The notes beneath the pieces are model-generated. The model saw nothing but the letters and a program-made list of their open reading frames with translations. It was not told the DNA's origin and made no database searches. A stretch of 64,000 nucleotides of DNA from CAWGLW01 sp963823525 (GTDB lineage Bacteria; Pseudomonadota; Gammaproteobacteria; Steroidobacterales; Steroidobacteraceae), in the NCBI GenBank assembly GCA_963823525.1, contig CAWGLW010000001.1, positions 248,001-312,000 on the forward strand, read 5' to 3'. Below are positions 23,713 through 37,074 of this stretch, in pieces (positions within the stretch are counted from its first letter, which is position 1; every line of letters begins with the position of its first letter). The position numbers and the translations under genes were made by a program.

Positions 23713-25493
23713 TACTCCTTCTGCGGCGCGCGCAGCCGAATATGCAGCTCGCGCAGCTGTTTCTCCGAAACCTCGGCCGGCGCATCGGTCAGCAAACAGG
23801 TGGCTGTCTGGGTCTTCGGGAATGCAATGACGTCGCGAATCGATTCAGCCCCGGACATCAGCATGGCCAGACGATCGAGGCCGAACGCAATGCCGCCGTG
23901 CGGCGGCGCACCGTAACGCAGCGCATCGAGAAGGAAGCCGAATTTCAGCTGCGCTTCGTCGCTGTCAATGCCGAGCAGTTCAAAAACCGCCGACTGCATT
24001 TCCCCCGAATGAATACGCACCGACCCGCCGCCGACTTCGGAGCCATTGAGCACCATGTCATAGGCACGAGCGACCGCCTGCCCGGGGTTTGCCTTCAGTT
24101 CGGCAACGTCGTCCTTCGCCGGCGAGGTAAACGGGTGATGCATTGCCACCCAGCGCCCCTCCTCCGGGTCATGCTCAAACATCGGGAAATCGACCACCCA
24201 CAGCGGCTGCCAGCCCGCTTCAAACAGGTCGAGGTCGGCGGCGACTTTTAGCCTGAGCGCGCCGAGGCTGTCATTGACGATGCCCGCCTTATCGGCGCCG
24301 AAGAAGACCAGGTCGCCCGTCGCCGCGCCGGTGCGCTCGATGATCCCGGAAATTGCCGCATCGGAAAGAAACTTCAGAATCGGTGACTGCAGACCATCGC
24401 GGCCGGCTGCGGCATCGTTAACCTTGACGTAGGCCAGCCCGCGGGCGCCGTAGCGGGCCACGTAGTCGGTGTAATCATCGATCTGCCTGCGGGAGAGTTT
24501 TGCGGCCCCCTGTGGTACGCGCAGCGCCGCAACGCGCCCGTCATCGGCTTTTGCCGGTGCCGAGAAGACTTTGAAATCACTGTCCGTGACAAGATCCGCA
24601 ACATCGACGAGTTCGAGTGCGACACGCAGGTCCGGCTTGTCGGAGCCGTAGCGCCGCATCGCCTCCGCAAAACTCATGCGCGGGAAGGGATCGGGCAATT
24701 CAACGGCCAGGACTGCGCGGAACAGATGGCGCATCAGGCCCTCCATCAATCCCATGATCTCGTCGCGATCGAGGAACGACGTCTCCACGTCGAGCTGGGT
24801 GAATTCCGGTTGCCGATCGGCACGCAGATCCTCATCGCGAAAGCAGCGGACAATCTGGTAGTAGCGGTCGAAGCCGGCAATCATCAGCAGCTGCTTGAAG
24901 ATCTGCGGCGACTGCGGTAACGCAAAAAACCGACCGGCCTGTGTCCTGCTCGGCACCAGGTAGTCACGCGCACCTTCGGGCGTCGCCTTCGTGAGCATCG
25001 GCGTCTCCACGTCGACGAAATCGTGCTCATCGAGGTAGCTGCGCATCGCCCGCGTGATCGCATGCCTCAGGCGCAGGCGTCGCTGCATTTCGTCGCTGCG
25101 CAGGTCCAGGTACCGATAGCGCAGACGCACTTCCTCCCTGGCATCTTCATCGAGCTGGAACGGCAGCGCATCGGATCGGTTGAGGATTTCCAGTTCGCCG
25201 GCGAGTAATTCGACCTCTCCGGAGGCCAGGTTCGGGTTGACCGTCCCTTCGGGACGTGGCCGCACCTTTCCGGTGACCTTCAGCACCCACTCGCCGCGAA
25301 GTCTTTCCGCCTCAGCAAAAAGCGCCGCGGCCGAGGGATCGAAGACCACCTGCAGCAGTCCGCTGCGATCGCGCAGATCAACAAATATCACGCCGCCGTG
25401 GTCGCGCCGGCGATTGACCCAGCCGGCCACGGAGACCGTCTTATCGACGAGGCCTGCGTTGATCTCGCCACAGTAATGAGTTCGCATCGACAT
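23712..25493 (-). CDS. aspS: Aspartate-tRNA ligase
   Basis: This class II synthetase charges tRNA-Asp (and possibly tRNA-Asn, depending on subtype). The 593-residue product has an N-terminal OB-fold anticodon domain (VSVAGWVNRRRDHGGVIFVD), the class II core with FRDEDLRADRQPEFTQLD (motif 2), the bacterial GAD insertion around 290-420, and motif 3 GIAFGLDRLAMLMSG. Length matches bacterial-type AspRS. It lies about 50 bases downstream of the DUF502 gene, an arrangement conserved in gammaproteobacteria. Confidence 0.98.
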   Translation of the reverse strand: MSMRTHYCGEINAGLVDKTVSVAGWVNRRRDHGGVIFVDLRDRSGLLQVVFDPSAAALFAEAERLRGEWVLKVTGKVRPRPEGTVNPNLASGEVELLAGELEILNRSDALPFQLDEDAREEVRLRYRYLDLRSDEMQRRLRLRHAITRAMRSYLDEHDFVDVETPMLTKATPEGARDYLVPSRTQAGRFFALPQSPQIFKQLLMIAGFDRYYQIVRCFRDEDLRADRQPEFTQLDVETSFLDRDEIMGLMEGLMRHLFRAVLAVELPDPFPRMSFAEAMRRYGSDKPDLRVALELVDVADLVTDSDFKVFSAPAKADDGRVAALRVPQGAAKLSRRQIDDYTDYVARYGARGLAYVKVNDAAAGRDGLQSPILKFLSDAAISGIIERTGAATGDLVFFGADKAGIVNDSLGALRLKVAADLDLFEAGWQPLWVVDFPMFEHDPEEGRWVAMHHPFTSPAKDDVAELKANPGQAVARAYDMVLNGSEVGGGSVRIHSGEMQSAVFELLGIDSDEAQLKFGFLLDALRYGAPPHGGIAFGLDRLAMLMSGAESIRDVIAFPKTQTATCLLTDAPAEVSEKQLRELHIRLRAPQKE

Positions 25494-25547
25494 GGTTAAC
25501 GAGCCTTGCCAGGCGCGGCCCGGTGTTTCCAGAGAGGGACCGGGATG

Positions 25548-26264
25548 TTACGGCTCGGTCTGTTGCGGTGCAAGATTCCCGGCGTGCGGCTGCTTCTTCC
25601 AGTCCGGTACGACGACGCCGAGCGTGAACAGCATCTTGAAAGCCTCGTCCACGCTCATGTCCAGTTCGATGACTTCACTTCTTGGAACCAGGACGAGAAA
25701 GCCCGTGGTCGGATTCGGTGTGGTCGGAACGAACACGCTGATCACGTTCCTCGATGTCTTTGCCTGCGCTTCCTTGAGCTGGTCCGAGGTCACGAAGCCG
25801 ATGCTGTGCATGCCCTGGCGTGGAAACTCGACCATCACCACCTGTTTGAAGGAATCACCCTTGTCCGTCAGCACCGTTTCGCTGAAGCTCTTCGCGCCTC
25901 CGTACACGGAGCCGATCACCGGAATGCGTCGGACCAGTCGCTCGACCGCCTCGACGAGTCGCTCACCGAACAGGTGGCGAACCAGCAGGCCAGTCAGCAG
26001 CAGGAGCAGCAGTGAAAGAATAATACCCAGGCCCGGAATGTAGGTCCCGAACAGCGTTTCCGGCCGCCAGGGCCGCGGGATCAGCACCAGAGACTGGTCC
26101 AGGATCCCGGAGATGAACCGCACCACCCAGACGGTAATCACAATCGGTATCCAGATCAGCAATCCGGCAATCAGGTAGTTGCGGATGGCGCGCGCGGGGT
26201 GACGACCCTTGCTTTCCTCGGCGTCCGCCGCTGGCGGCAACCCCGGCAACTGCTGATCAGGCAT
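25548..26264 (-). CDS. DUF502 family inner-membrane protein
   Basis: The 238-residue protein has two membrane helices, at about 29-52 (NYLIAGLLIWIPIVITVWVV) and 73-96 (GLGIILSLLLLLLTGLLV), followed by a soluble domain containing GSVYGGAKSFSETVL, VVMVEFPRQGMHSIGFVT and FVPTTPNPTTGFLVLVPR, the DUF502 signatures. Function is not established. It sits between a FmdB-type gene and aspS on the same strand, the usual order in proteobacteria. Confidence 0.93.
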   Translation of the reverse strand: MPDQQLPGLPPAADAEESKGRHPARAIRNYLIAGLLIWIPIVITVWVVRFISGILDQSLVLIPRPWRPETLFGTYIPGLGIILSLLLLLLTGLLVRHLFGERLVEAVERLVRRIPVIGSVYGGAKSFSETVLTDKGDSFKQVVMVEFPRQGMHSIGFVTSDQLKEAQAKTSRNVISVFVPTTPNPTTGFLVLVPRSEVIELDMSVDEAFKMLFTLGVVVPDWKKQPHAGNLAPQQTEP

Positions 26265-26299
26265 TTACGTTCCCTCGTTGTCCCGGTGATTCCGCCCGG

Positions 26300-26695
26300 T
26301 CAGGCAGCGGGCTTCTTGCCGGAGCCGGGCGAGCCGGCCGATGTTTTTCCGGACGCGGTTTTCTTGGTCGAACTGTCGGCCGATTTGCTGGCCGGGCTCT
26401 CTTTGCCGCCTGCAGCGGAGGCGTCGCTCGTCGACGTCTTCTCCGAAGACACGGTGTCACTGGCGGGGGGCTTGCCCTCCCCCTTCTCCACCAGGTTGCG
26501 CTTCGATTCCTTGTCCGACTTAAAATCCGTTTCGTACCAGCCACTGCCTGCGAGCCGAAACCGCGGCGCCGAGACGAGTCGCTTCAGGGACAGGCGACCA
26601 CAGGCCGGGCACTTACGCAAGGGCGCATCGGATATTTTCTGCAAAGCCTCGTGATCGTGGCCGCACTTCTGACACTGGTATTCGTATATCGGCAT
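26300..26695 (-). CDS. FmdB-type zinc ribbon protein with a Lys/Ser/Pro-rich tail
   Basis: The 131-residue product starts MPIYEYQCQKCG, with the second Cys pair in LRKCPACGR, forming the FmdB/CxxC_CxxC_SSSS zinc ribbon; family role is unclear but it often precedes DUF502 and aspS. After about residue 60 a low-complexity tail rich in Lys, Ser, Pro and Gly follows (ending SGKTSAGSPGSGKKPAA). The ATG at 26695 is chosen because the family begins with this motif; an upstream ATG adds eleven unlikely residues. Confidence 0.9.
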   Translation of the reverse strand: MPIYEYQCQKCGHDHEALQKISDAPLRKCPACGRLSLKRLVSAPRFRLAGSGWYETDFKSDKESKRNLVEKGEGKPPASDTVSSEKTSTSDASAAGGKESPASKSADSSTKKTASGKTSAGSPGSGKKPAA

Positions 26696-26838
26696 CGCTG
26701 TCCGTCTTCGATGATCAGGGTGAAACACCGGGCCAATCCGGCGGGGCCGTGATTATACGAAACCCGCGCGCCGGGCGGCCGGCGATTTCAGGTGGGTTCC
26801 GACCCGGGGCATCCCCGGGCCGGATCACCCATCCGGCA

Positions 26839-29442
<2,604 letters not shown>

Positions 29443-29474
29443 GCGCGGGGCTCCGGTCGGATGGGATACCCGTA

Positions 29475-29503
29475 ATCTTGGGCCAAAGCACCCATCCTGC
29501 AAG
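29475..29503 (-). promoter_or_regulatory. Possible heat-shock (sigma-32) promoter of clpB
   Basis: On the minus strand CTTGCAG (29503-29497) and CCCAAGAT (29482-29475) are separated by 14 bases and partly match the sigma-32 elements CTTGAAA and CCCCATNT (five of seven each). Position is right, about 33 bases before clpB, but the match is imperfect. Confidence 0.25.
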
Positions 29504-29547
29504 GCCTGACGGCGCTCAAATAGATGGGCGCGCAGCCGCCGCCAATC

Positions 29548-30327
29548 TCAATGCATGTGCTGATGCGTGAAATAAATGATTGCCACGCCGATACCGATAA
29601 ACAACACTTGCTCGAGCCCGGCCTTGAGGTCGACCCGGCGATGCATCCCGGGTATCAGGTCTGCCACGGCCACGTAGATAAAGCTCGCCGCCGCAAAAGC
29701 AAGCGCGTACGGAAGCAGGTCCAACGCCGTGCCGAGTGCGAAATAGGCGAGCACGCCGCCCAGAATGGAGGTCAGGCTGGTCAGCAGGTTGAGCGACAGG
29801 GCCCGGGCCCGGGAGAACCCACCGTGCAGCAGGATTGCCAGGTCGCCGACCTCCTGCGGTATCTCGTGAGCAACGACTGCCATCGCCGTAACGATGCCAA
29901 GCTGCGTGTTTGTCATGAAAGCGGCCGCGATCAGCACGCCATCGAGCACGTTGTGGAAACTGTCCCCGGCCAGCATCAGTCGAGCCGACGCGGCATCGCG
30001 GGCCTCCGGGCTGGGCGAATGCGCCTCGCAGGGATCGTCGTGACAATGCCGCCAGAGCACGAACTTCTCCAGCAGGAAAAACGTCAGCACGCCGAGCAGC
30101 AGGCTCTTGCCGACGGTGTGAGCACCGCCGGGCCCCGCCGATTCCAGTGCATGCGGAATCAGGCCCAGAAACGCGGCACCGAGCAGTGCGCCGGTCGCAA
30201 GACTCACTAGGTGAGGCAACACGAAGGCACGACGCTCCGAATTGAGCAGCAGGAACGCCGACGCCATGAGGGCACTGACCAGCCCGCCAAGCGCCGTGAA
30301 CAGGATAATTAAGTTGAGAGTCGACAA
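29548..30327 (-). CDS. ZIP family metal transporter
   Basis: The 259-residue membrane protein has about eight hydrophobic segments and the ZIP metal-site motifs: GDSFHNVLDGVLIA in the fourth helix and VVAHEIPQEVGD in the fifth. A His/Asp/Glu-rich cytoplasmic loop (LWRHCHDDPCEAHS) could bind metal. ZIP proteins import Zn or Fe; specificity cannot be read here. It is on the same strand as clpB with a 105-base gap, and begins 54 bases downstream of pgeF. Confidence 0.92.
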   Translation of the reverse strand: MSTLNLIILFTALGGLVSALMASAFLLLNSERRAFVLPHLVSLATGALLGAAFLGLIPHALESAGPGGAHTVGKSLLLGVLTFFLLEKFVLWRHCHDDPCEAHSPSPEARDAASARLMLAGDSFHNVLDGVLIAAAFMTNTQLGIVTAMAVVAHEIPQEVGDLAILLHGGFSRARALSLNLLTSLTSILGGVLAYFALGTALDLLPYALAFAAASFIYVAVADLIPGMHRRVDLKAGLEQVLFIGIGVAIIYFTHQHMH

Positions 30328-30381
30328 GGCGGGTCAGGCTGAGAACGCTCTGCGCGGAAAACGCAGCAGATTAGCACGCCG

Positions 30382-31118
30382 TCAAAGAAGCCATGCAAGC
30401 GTCGCCATGCGCCCGCAACGGCCGTCGCGCCGGTAGGAAAAAAAGTCATCCGGCTCCTGGAAGGTACACCAGTGCCCGCCGGAGACCTCGAGGACGCCGA
30501 GCGCCGCCAGTTCGATTCGGGCGAGCCGGCAAAGGTCGGCCTGGAACCGCCCACGGCTGTTGCCTTCAATACCCTGCGCGAAACTCATCGAGCGATCGAC
30601 AAAGGCATCTCTGACCTCGGGCCCGACCTCGAAGGCCGCCTGCGAAATGGCCGGTCCAAGCCAGGCCAGCACCCGGTCGGGCTCGCATCGCATCGCGCGC
30701 ACCGCCGCCGCGATTATGCCGCCAGCCAGGCCCCGCCAACCAGCGTGCACCACCGCGACCCTGGAGCCGTCCCGATCCGTCAGCACGAGCGGAAGACAAT
30801 CGGCGGTCATCACCGCGCAGACACGGCCCTGACGGAAACTGACGGCCGCATCGGCCGTCGGTGTACCCGAACTTTCCTCGTGCAAGGCGACGCACTGACC
30901 GTGAACCTGGTTCAGCCAGAGTGGCTCGGCTGGCAGGCCGGCCGACTCGCGCAGGTATCGGCGGTTGACAGTGACCGCCTCGTCGTCATCACCGACATGC
31001 CGGGCGAGGTTCAGGGAGGCATAGGCCCCTCGACTTCCGCCGCCGTGCCTCAGCGTGGAGAGGACCCGAACCCTCGGCAGGTTCCAGTCAGGGCTGACCG
31101 ACTTGATCGGGCCGTCGC

Positions 31119-31122
<4 letters not shown>
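30382..31122 (-). CDS. pgeF: Peptidoglycan editing factor / purine nucleoside phosphorylase (YfiH, laccase domain)
   Basis: Members of this family (YfiH/YlmD) act as purine nucleoside phosphorylases/adenosine deaminases, and in E. coli as a factor preventing L-Ser incorporation into peptidoglycan. The 246-residue product has the metal-site residues: LNQVHGQCVAL, MTADCLPLVLTDRDG and VVHAGWRGLAGGIIAAAV. The start overlaps the rluD stop by four bases (ATGA), an arrangement conserved with rluD in gammaproteobacteria. Confidence 0.95.
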
Positions 31123-32078
<956 letters not shown>

Positions 32079-32129
32079 AGGAACGACATTCTATATACTT
32101 CACAGCCTCCCGCCGCTTATCGCCCCCAG

Positions 32130-32951
32130 ATGTCAGCACGCATGAAATCCAAGCGTATCTCGTCCTGCCAGTTGTCCATCGCTGTCCTCCTGCTCGCCAC
32201 GGCGCTGTCCGGGTGCCGCAGCCGCGGCGACGAGTTCAAGAACATCAAGGGTTCGCCGGAACAGATCTACGCCGACGCGACCGAAGCGATGTACAACAAT
32301 AACTTCGACCAGGCGATCAGCAAGTTCGAGATGCTCGAAGCTCGCTTCCCGTTTACCGAAGTGACCAAGCGAAGCCAGCTCGACCTGCTGTATTCGTATT
32401 ACAAGAACCATGAAATCGAATCCGCGGTGGATCAGGCTGACCAGTTCCTGCGCGAAAACCCTACCCACCCACGTGTCGACTATGCTTATTACATCCGCGG
32501 GCTGGTGTTCTTCGAGTCCGGCCTGAGCTGGCTCGAGCGGGTCTTCAATGCCGACATCTCCAAGCGTCCGCCGCAGGAGGCCCGAAAGTCTTATCAGTCT
32601 TTCCAGACACTGGTGGAAAGATATCCCGCCAGCCCGTATGCCGCGGACGCCAGAATGCGGCTGATCTACCTGCGCAACCGACTGGCTGATTACGAACTGG
32701 AAGTGGCACGCTACTCGATGAAACGAGGCGCCTATATCGGTGCCGTGAATCGGTCGCGTGAAATCATCCAGACCTACGATGGCGCACCCGCCGTGATCGA
32801 CGCGCTGAAGATTCTCAACAAGGCCTACACCGAGCTGGGCATGGATGAACTCGCCGGGACGGCAGAGCTCATTCGAAAAGAAAACTCCAGCCCTGACGAA
32901 CTCGCCCGTCGAACCGAAGAGGACGGGCCCTGGTGGCAGTTCTGGGACTGA
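32130..32951 (+). CDS. bamD: Outer-membrane assembly lipoprotein BamD
   Basis: BamD is an essential subunit of the BAM complex that folds beta-barrel proteins into the outer membrane. The 273-residue product has a lipoprotein signal (LLLATALSGC, Cys29) and five TPR-like repeats, including SPEQIYADATEAMYNNNFDQ, ARFPFTEVTKRSQLDLLYSY, NPTHPRVDYAYYIRGL and RYPASPYAADARMRLIYLRN. The start is uncertain between ATG 32130 and ATG 32142 (MKSKRIS); neither has a clear Shine-Dalgarno. The 51-base gap to rluD contains TATATACTT, a likely divergent promoter region. Confidence 0.96.
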   Translation: MSARMKSKRISSCQLSIAVLLLATALSGCRSRGDEFKNIKGSPEQIYADATEAMYNNNFDQAISKFEMLEARFPFTEVTKRSQLDLLYSYYKNHEIESAVDQADQFLRENPTHPRVDYAYYIRGLVFFESGLSWLERVFNADISKRPPQEARKSYQSFQTLVERYPASPYAADARMRLIYLRNRLADYELEVARYSMKRGAYIGAVNRSREIIQTYDGAPAVIDALKILNKAYTELGMDELAGTAELIRKENSSPDELARRTEEDGPWWQFWD

Positions 32952-33082
32952 ACCACAGAGAACTCATATTCACGTACTGACATTAATAATATATTTTAAG
33001 TAACTGTTTTTATTGATAATGATTTCTGCCTTTCCGGGCGCACGCCGGCCCACCGAAGGGCTGCATCGGGGTACGTTGGCAA

Positions 33083-36000
33083 GTGATCAAATTGAAAGCA
33101 GCGCCCGCTCCCGAGTTGCCGGCCGTGAGCCCGGAACAATCCGATACCCCGCCCCGGCTGCGCGAGATTCCCTACAACTACACGTCGTTTTCTGACCGCG
33201 AGGTCGTCACTCGACTGCTCGGCAGCGATGGCTGGCATCTGCTCGATCAGCTGCGCTCCGAGCGCCGAACGGGTCGTTCCGCCAGGATGCTCTACGAGGT
33301 GCTCGGCGATATCTGGGTCGTCCATCGCAACCCCTACCTCGAGCAGGACCTGCTCGACAATCCACGTCGCCTCGCCGCACTGATCGAAGCCCTGCACCAC
33401 CGGCTATCGGACATCGACCTGCGGCGCGACAAGGCGGCGGGCCAGCGTGACGAAATGGTTGCGCAACTGCTGGAGCTTGCACGCCGAGCCGTAACCGACT
33501 TCAAAACCTCTTTCGAGACCATCGCCAGCCTGCGCCGACGCGCACGCCGCAAGCTCGTCCGCCACACCGCAGCGGACAACGTGCGTTTTGATCCGTATGC
33601 CCGCGTCTCGCATGCGACCGATGCCACCGACTGGCGCGTCGAGATCCCGTTTGTCGTGCTGAACCCCGATGCGGAGACTGAGCTGCCGGACCTCGTGCGC
33701 AGCTGCATCGAGCTCGGCCTCACGATTATCCCCCGCGGCGGTGGCACCGGTTACACCGGCAGCGCAGTGCCCTTGACGCCGCTGACGGCCGTCATCAATA
33801 CAGAAAAGCTCGATGAGATCAGCGCCGCCTCCGAGTGCCCCTGGCCGGGCGTCGCGGACCCCGTAACGACGATATACACCGAGGCCGGCGCCGTTACCCG
33901 TCGGGTCGAACAGGCGGCCCAGCAGGCCGGGCTGGTCTTTGCGGTAGACCCCACATCGGCCGATTCGTCCTGCGTTGGCGGGAACATCGCAATGAATGCA
34001 GGCGGCAAGAAAGCCGTGCTCTGGGGTACGGCACTGGACAACCTCGCCTGGTGGCGCATGGTCGATCCCGATGGCAACTGGCTGGAGGTGACGCGGTACG
34101 GCCACAACCTCGGCAAGATTCATGAGACGAAAACCGCGGTTTTCGAACTGGTCTGGAAAGACGGGCGCCAGGCCCCCGGGACTGCCACTGTGCTGCGTCG
34201 CGAGCGACTGGAGATCGATGGGCATCGCTTCCGCAAGATCGGTCTCGGCAAGGATGTCACGGACAAGTTCCTCGGCGGCCTGCCCGGCGTACAGAAGGAG
34301 GGCTGCGACGGGATCATCACCGCCGCGCGCTGGGTACTGCACCGACTGCCGGTGGCCGGACGCACGGTTTGCCTCGAGTTTTTCGGCCAGGCACGCGATG
34401 CTATTCCGGCCATCGTCGAAATACGTGACTACCTCGCGCAGCAAGGCCTCACCGATGCCGTGCAACTGGCAGGCCTCGAGCACCTCGATGAGCGCTACCT
34501 GAAGGCCGTGCGCTACACGACGAAATCAAGCCGTGGCGCGTTACCAAAAATGGTCCTTGTCGGCGACATCGTCGGCGATGACGAAGCGGCCGTCGCACGC
34601 TGCGCATCCCAGGTCATCCGCATCGCCAATGCCCGCTCGGGCGAGGGTTTCATAGCCGCCAGTGCGACGGCGCGAAAGACGTTCTGGCAGGATCGGGCGC
34701 GCACGGCGGCCATCGCCCGTCACACCAATGCATTCAAGATCAATGAGGACGTCGTCATCCCGCTGGAGCGGCTGGGTGAATACACCGATGCGATCGAGCG
34801 GATCAATATCGAGCTTTCGATCAGCAACAAGCTCGAGCTGCTCGACGCACTCGAGGGTGATCTCGATTCCGCAGCGCAAGGCGCAGCGCCGGGAACGACT
34901 GGCGATGAGGCTCGCCCGAACCGCGAACTGCTCGATGACCGACTGGCACTGGCACGAGGCGCGATTGCTGCCGCACGGCGACGCTGGACCTGGATACTGG
35001 GGGCACTTGATCGCCCGGCCGGCGAGTGCCTGGCTGAACTCACGACCCTCGGATCCGACGTGCAGCCGGCGGCCGTGCGCGAGCGAATTGGCAAGGCGCC
35101 GGAGACCACGGTCTTTGAGCTCGTCCAGGATCACACGATCCGGGTCTCCTGGAAGCGCGAAGTGCGCAATGACCTGCGCCGCGTCCTCTCGGGCGGCCAG
35201 TTCGCGGAACTGGTGGCAGCGCTGGAGGCCACCCACGCTCGGGTCCTGCACAGCCGCTTGTTCGTTGCACTGCACATGCACGCTGGCGACGGGAATGTGC
35301 ACACCAACATCCCGGTCAATTCCGACAACTACCCGATGCTTCGGCAGGCCAACCAGGTGGTTGCACGAATCATGCGCATCGTGCGCCAGCTCGGCGGCGT
35401 CATATCCGGTGAGCACGGCATCGGGATTACCAAGCTGGAGTTCCTGTCGGACGCCGAAACGCGCGAGTTCCGGGAGTACAAGCAACGCATCGACCCGCTA
35501 GGCCATTTCAACAAGGGCAAGCTGCTGCCCGGCGCGGACATGGAGCGCGCTTACACGCCCAGCTTCGGCCTGCTGGGCCACGAATCGCTGATCCTCCAGC
35601 AGGCCGAAATTTCTTCGATAGCCGATGCCATCAAGGACTGCCTCCGTTGCGGTAAGTGCAAACCGGTCTGCTCGACCCACGTGCCGCGGGCCAATCTGCT
35701 TTATTCACCTCGTAACAAGATTCTTGCGACCTCGCTGCTGATCGAAGCGTTCCTCTACGAAGAACAGACCCGCCGCGGTGTTTCGGTAGAGCACTGGGAT
35801 GAGTTCTCGGACGTGGCCGACCACTGCACGGTCTGCCACAAGTGTGAGGCCCCCTGCCCTGTCAACATCGACTTTGGAGACGTCTCGATGGCCATGCGCG
35901 ACATGTTGCGGCGCATGGGCAAGAAGCGATTTAATCCGGGCACGGCGGCGTCGATGTTCTTCCTCAATGCAACGCAACCGGAAACCATCAAGCTGAGCCG

Positions 36001-37054
36001 CAAGGTGATGATCGACTGGGGCTACAAGGCCCAGCGAGTCGGCCATCACGGTCTGCGGGCGCTGTCGGGCCGGCAGACGCGACGACCGCCGGCGACAACC
36101 GGGGGCCGCCCGCCACTTCGAGAGCAGGTCGTGCATTTCGTCAACAAGAAAATGCCCGGCAACCTGCCAAAACGTACGGCGCGTGCCCTGCTTGATATCG
36201 AAGACAACCGATACGTGCCGATCATTCGCGACCCGGCGAATACAACCGCGGAATCCGAGGCGGTTTTCTATTTTCCTGGCTGTGGATCGGAGCGACTGTT
36301 CTCACAGGTTGGCCTGGCCACGCAGGCGATGCTCTGGCACGCAGGCGTGCAGAGCGTCCTTCCACCAGGCTACCTGTGCTGCGGCTACCCGCAACGCGGT
36401 TCCGGTCAGTCCGATGTGGCGGGAAAGATCATTACCGACAACCGTGTGCTGTTTCATCGGGTCGCGAACACGCTGAACTACCTGGACATACGCACTATCA
36501 TCGTCAGCTGCGGAACCTGTCACGACCAGCTGCAGGCCTACGAGTTCGAGCAGATCTTTCCGGGCTGCCGACTGCTCGACATCCATGAGTTCATGCTGGA
36601 AAAAGGGGTGACGATGAACGGTGCGAGCGGTCGCCGTTATCTCTATCATGAGCCTTGTCATTCGCCCATGAAGAGTCACGACGCCGTCGAGGTCGTCAAT
36701 ACGCTGCTCGATGGCAGACCCGATGGGCACGTACGAATCAGCGACCGATGCTGCGGAGAGTCGGGTACCTTTGCAATCTCCCGGCCCGACATCGCCACCC
36801 AGGTGCGTTTCAGGAAGCAGGATGAACTGAGTCGTGACGTGGCGGGACTGCGTGCCGATGGATTCGACGGGCCGGTCAAGGTCCTGACATCCTGCCCTTC
36901 GTGCCTGCAGGGTCTTGGCCGCTACACGGATGACACAGGCGCGGAATCAGACTACGTAGTCGTCGAGGTGGCCCGGCACCTGCTGGGCGAGCAGTGGATG
37001 CGGGACTACCTGCGCATGGCCGGCGCCGGCGGAATCGAGCGCGTGCTGCTCTAG
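33083..37054 (+). CDS. Large FAD-linked oxidase / iron-sulfur oxidoreductase (DUF3683)
   Basis: This 1323-residue fusion begins with a DUF3683 region (about 1-170), then a FAD-binding oxidase domain with IIPRGGGTGYTGSAVPL near residue 215 and HMHAGDGNVHTNIPVN near residue 731, as in D-lactate and glycolate dehydrogenases. Next come two 4Fe-4S motifs, CLRCGKCKPVC (about 852) and CTVCHKCEAPCP (about 914), and two CCG domains (LCCGYPQRGSG near 1097 and RCCGESGTF near 1221) as in GlpC/HdrB-type subunits. It therefore combines a flavin 2-hydroxyacid dehydrogenase with its own electron relay. The start is GTG; a longer AT-rich stretch upstream (32975-33020) probably holds its promoter. Substrate unknown. 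Confidence 0.93.
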   Translation: MIKLKAAPAPELPAVSPEQSDTPPRLREIPYNYTSFSDREVVTRLLGSDGWHLLDQLRSERRTGRSARMLYEVLGDIWVVHRNPYLEQDLLDNPRRLAALIEALHHRLSDIDLRRDKAAGQRDEMVAQLLELARRAVTDFKTSFETIASLRRRARRKLVRHTAADNVRFDPYARVSHATDATDWRVEIPFVVLNPDAETELPDLVRSCIELGLTIIPRGGGTGYTGSAVPLTPLTAVINTEKLDEISAASECPWPGVADPVTTIYTEAGAVTRRVEQAAQQAGLVFAVDPTSADSSCVGGNIAMNAGGKKAVLWGTALDNLAWWRMVDPDGNWLEVTRYGHNLGKIHETKTAVFELVWKDGRQAPGTATVLRRERLEIDGHRFRKIGLGKDVTDKFLGGLPGVQKEGCDGIITAARWVLHRLPVAGRTVCLEFFGQARDAIPAIVEIRDYLAQQGLTDAVQLAGLEHLDERYLKAVRYTTKSSRGALPKMVLVGDIVGDDEAAVARCASQVIRIANARSGEGFIAASATARKTFWQDRARTAAIARHTNAFKINEDVVIPLERLGEYTDAIERINIELSISNKLELLDALEGDLDSAAQGAAPGTTGDEARPNRELLDDRLALARGAIAAARRRWTWILGALDRPAGECLAELTTLGSDVQPAAVRERIGKAPETTVFELVQDHTIRVSWKREVRNDLRRVLSGGQFAELVAALEATHARVLHSRLFVALHMHAGDGNVHTNIPVNSDNYPMLRQANQVVARIMRIVRQLGGVISGEHGIGITKLEFLSDAETREFREYKQRIDPLGHFNKGKLLPGADMERAYTPSFGLLGHESLILQQAEISSIADAIKDCLRCGKCKPVCSTHVPRANLLYSPRNKILATSLLIEAFLYEEQTRRGVSVEHWDEFSDVADHCTVCHKCEAPCPVNIDFGDVSMAMRDMLRRMGKKRFNPGTAASMFFLNATQPETIKLSRKVMIDWGYKAQRVGHHGLRALSGRQTRRPPATTGGRPPLREQVVHFVNKKMPGNLPKRTARALLDIEDNRYVPIIRDPANTTAESEAVFYFPGCGSERLFSQVGLATQAMLWHAGVQSVLPPGYLCCGYPQRGSGQSDVAGKIITDNRVLFHRVANTLNYLDIRTIIVSCGTCHDQLQAYEFEQIFPGCRLLDIHEFMLEKGVTMNGASGRRYLYHEPCHSPMKSHDAVEVVNTLLDGRPDGHVRISDRCCGESGTFAISRPDIATQVRFRKQDELSRDVAGLRADGFDGPVKVLTSCPSCLQGLGRYTDDTGAESDYVVVEVARHLLGEQWMRDYLRMAGAGGIERVLL

Positions 37055-37074
37055 GACAAAAAGAAGGAAACGCG

